Source: Bacillus sp. A301a_S52 (lineage in GTDB: Bacteria; Bacillota; Bacilli; Bacillales; Salisediminibacteriaceae). Taken from it: a stretch of DNA of 64,000 bases. Location: assembly GCA_024701455.1 (NCBI GenBank), contig JABXYP010000001.1:3290001-3354000 (forward strand), given 5' to 3'. Of this stretch, positions 63,976 through 64,000 are shown piece after piece. The notes under the pieces were generated by a model. It had not been told where the DNA came from. It saw nothing but the letters and a program-made list of their open reading frames with translations, and made no database searches. Position numbers and translations under genes: made by a program. Within the stretch, counting starts at the first letter, position 1, and each line of letters opens with the position of its first letter.

Positions 63976-64000
63976 ATGAAATATTATCCAACACCACTCG
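63976..64000 (+). CDS. start of an SOS-controlled gene, cut by window edge
   Basis: ATG seven bases after AAGAGGTG; eight codons visible (MKYYPTPL). An ImmA/IrrE-type protease that cleaves the repressor would fit the place and the first residues, but this is too little to identify it. Confidence 0.5.

Larger units (their letters stand above)
24499..64000. mobile_element. prophage (HK97-type head, long tail), right end outside window
   Basis: A continuous set of phage modules: regulators, replication, late control, terminase, head, tail, holin and amidase, nearly all on the minus strand. Cargo lies at both ends and in the middle. The left limit is set just after the broken lipoprotein gene and is approximate, because no att repeat can be checked without the other end. 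The stretch 24499-24778 holds no gene. Confidence 0.93.

Noticed and set aside
1..64000. tRNA or rRNA genes
   Set aside because: None recognised on either strand.

Overview
The window looks like chromosome of a low-to-moderate GC, endospore-former-type Bacillaceae, probably a halo-/alkaliphilic genus (inference from gene order and acidic proteins, not proven). The left 24 kb follows the Bacillus subtilis leuS to pckA neighbourhood: leuS with a T-box leader, an MFS exporter, ytqA-ytqB, ytpA-ytpB, ytoA, metK with a SAM-I riboswitch, and pckA. Local additions are an L-allo-threonine aldolase gene, an LtaS-type phosphoglycerol transferase, a complete ribose operon (rbsRKDACB) and a small secreted protein. 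A 130-170 bp hairpin-forming repeat recurs four times, always in the same orientation, in the gaps between these genes. The chromosomal part ends in a lipoprotein gene that is cut short (ytlA-like, 24148-24498).

From about 24.5 kb to the right edge lies a prophage of HK97-head, long-tailed type. Most of its genes are on the minus strand and read right to left: early regulators and many very small genes (60.0-57 kb), Dam-type methylase, replication initiator with internal iterons, helicase loader and helicase (57-53.8 kb), late control (XtrA-like, ArpU-like, small tyrosine recombinase), HNH, terminase, portal, protease, capsid, head-tail joining, tail (programmed -1 frameshift, tape measure, Dit, tail proteins), then holin and amidase ending at 29.2 kb. 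No att site or full-length integrase is visible; the right end lies beyond the window.

The prophage carries cargo at three places. At the left end, plus strand, is an LXG polymorphic toxin with a WHH-type nuclease tip, followed by two tandem sets of a SUKH-type immunity gene and a 143-residue companion. These sets are separated by two decayed copies of the 3' end of the phage amidase gene and one decayed piece of the toxin gene. In the middle (47.5-50.2 kb) are secreted and membrane proteins of unknown role. At the right end, downstream of the repressor, a membrane protein is translationally coupled to the repressor and followed by a decayed copy of the repressor 3' end. Next comes a two-gene unit made of a YejK/NdpA-like nucleoid protein and a 491-residue membrane protein. 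That unit is the best candidate here for an undescribed phage-defence or exclusion system.

The duplicated ends of core phage genes beside cargo (amidase and repressor) suggest one shared way of adding cargo without breaking the host gene. An SOS-box promoter precedes the last, incomplete gene at the edge.
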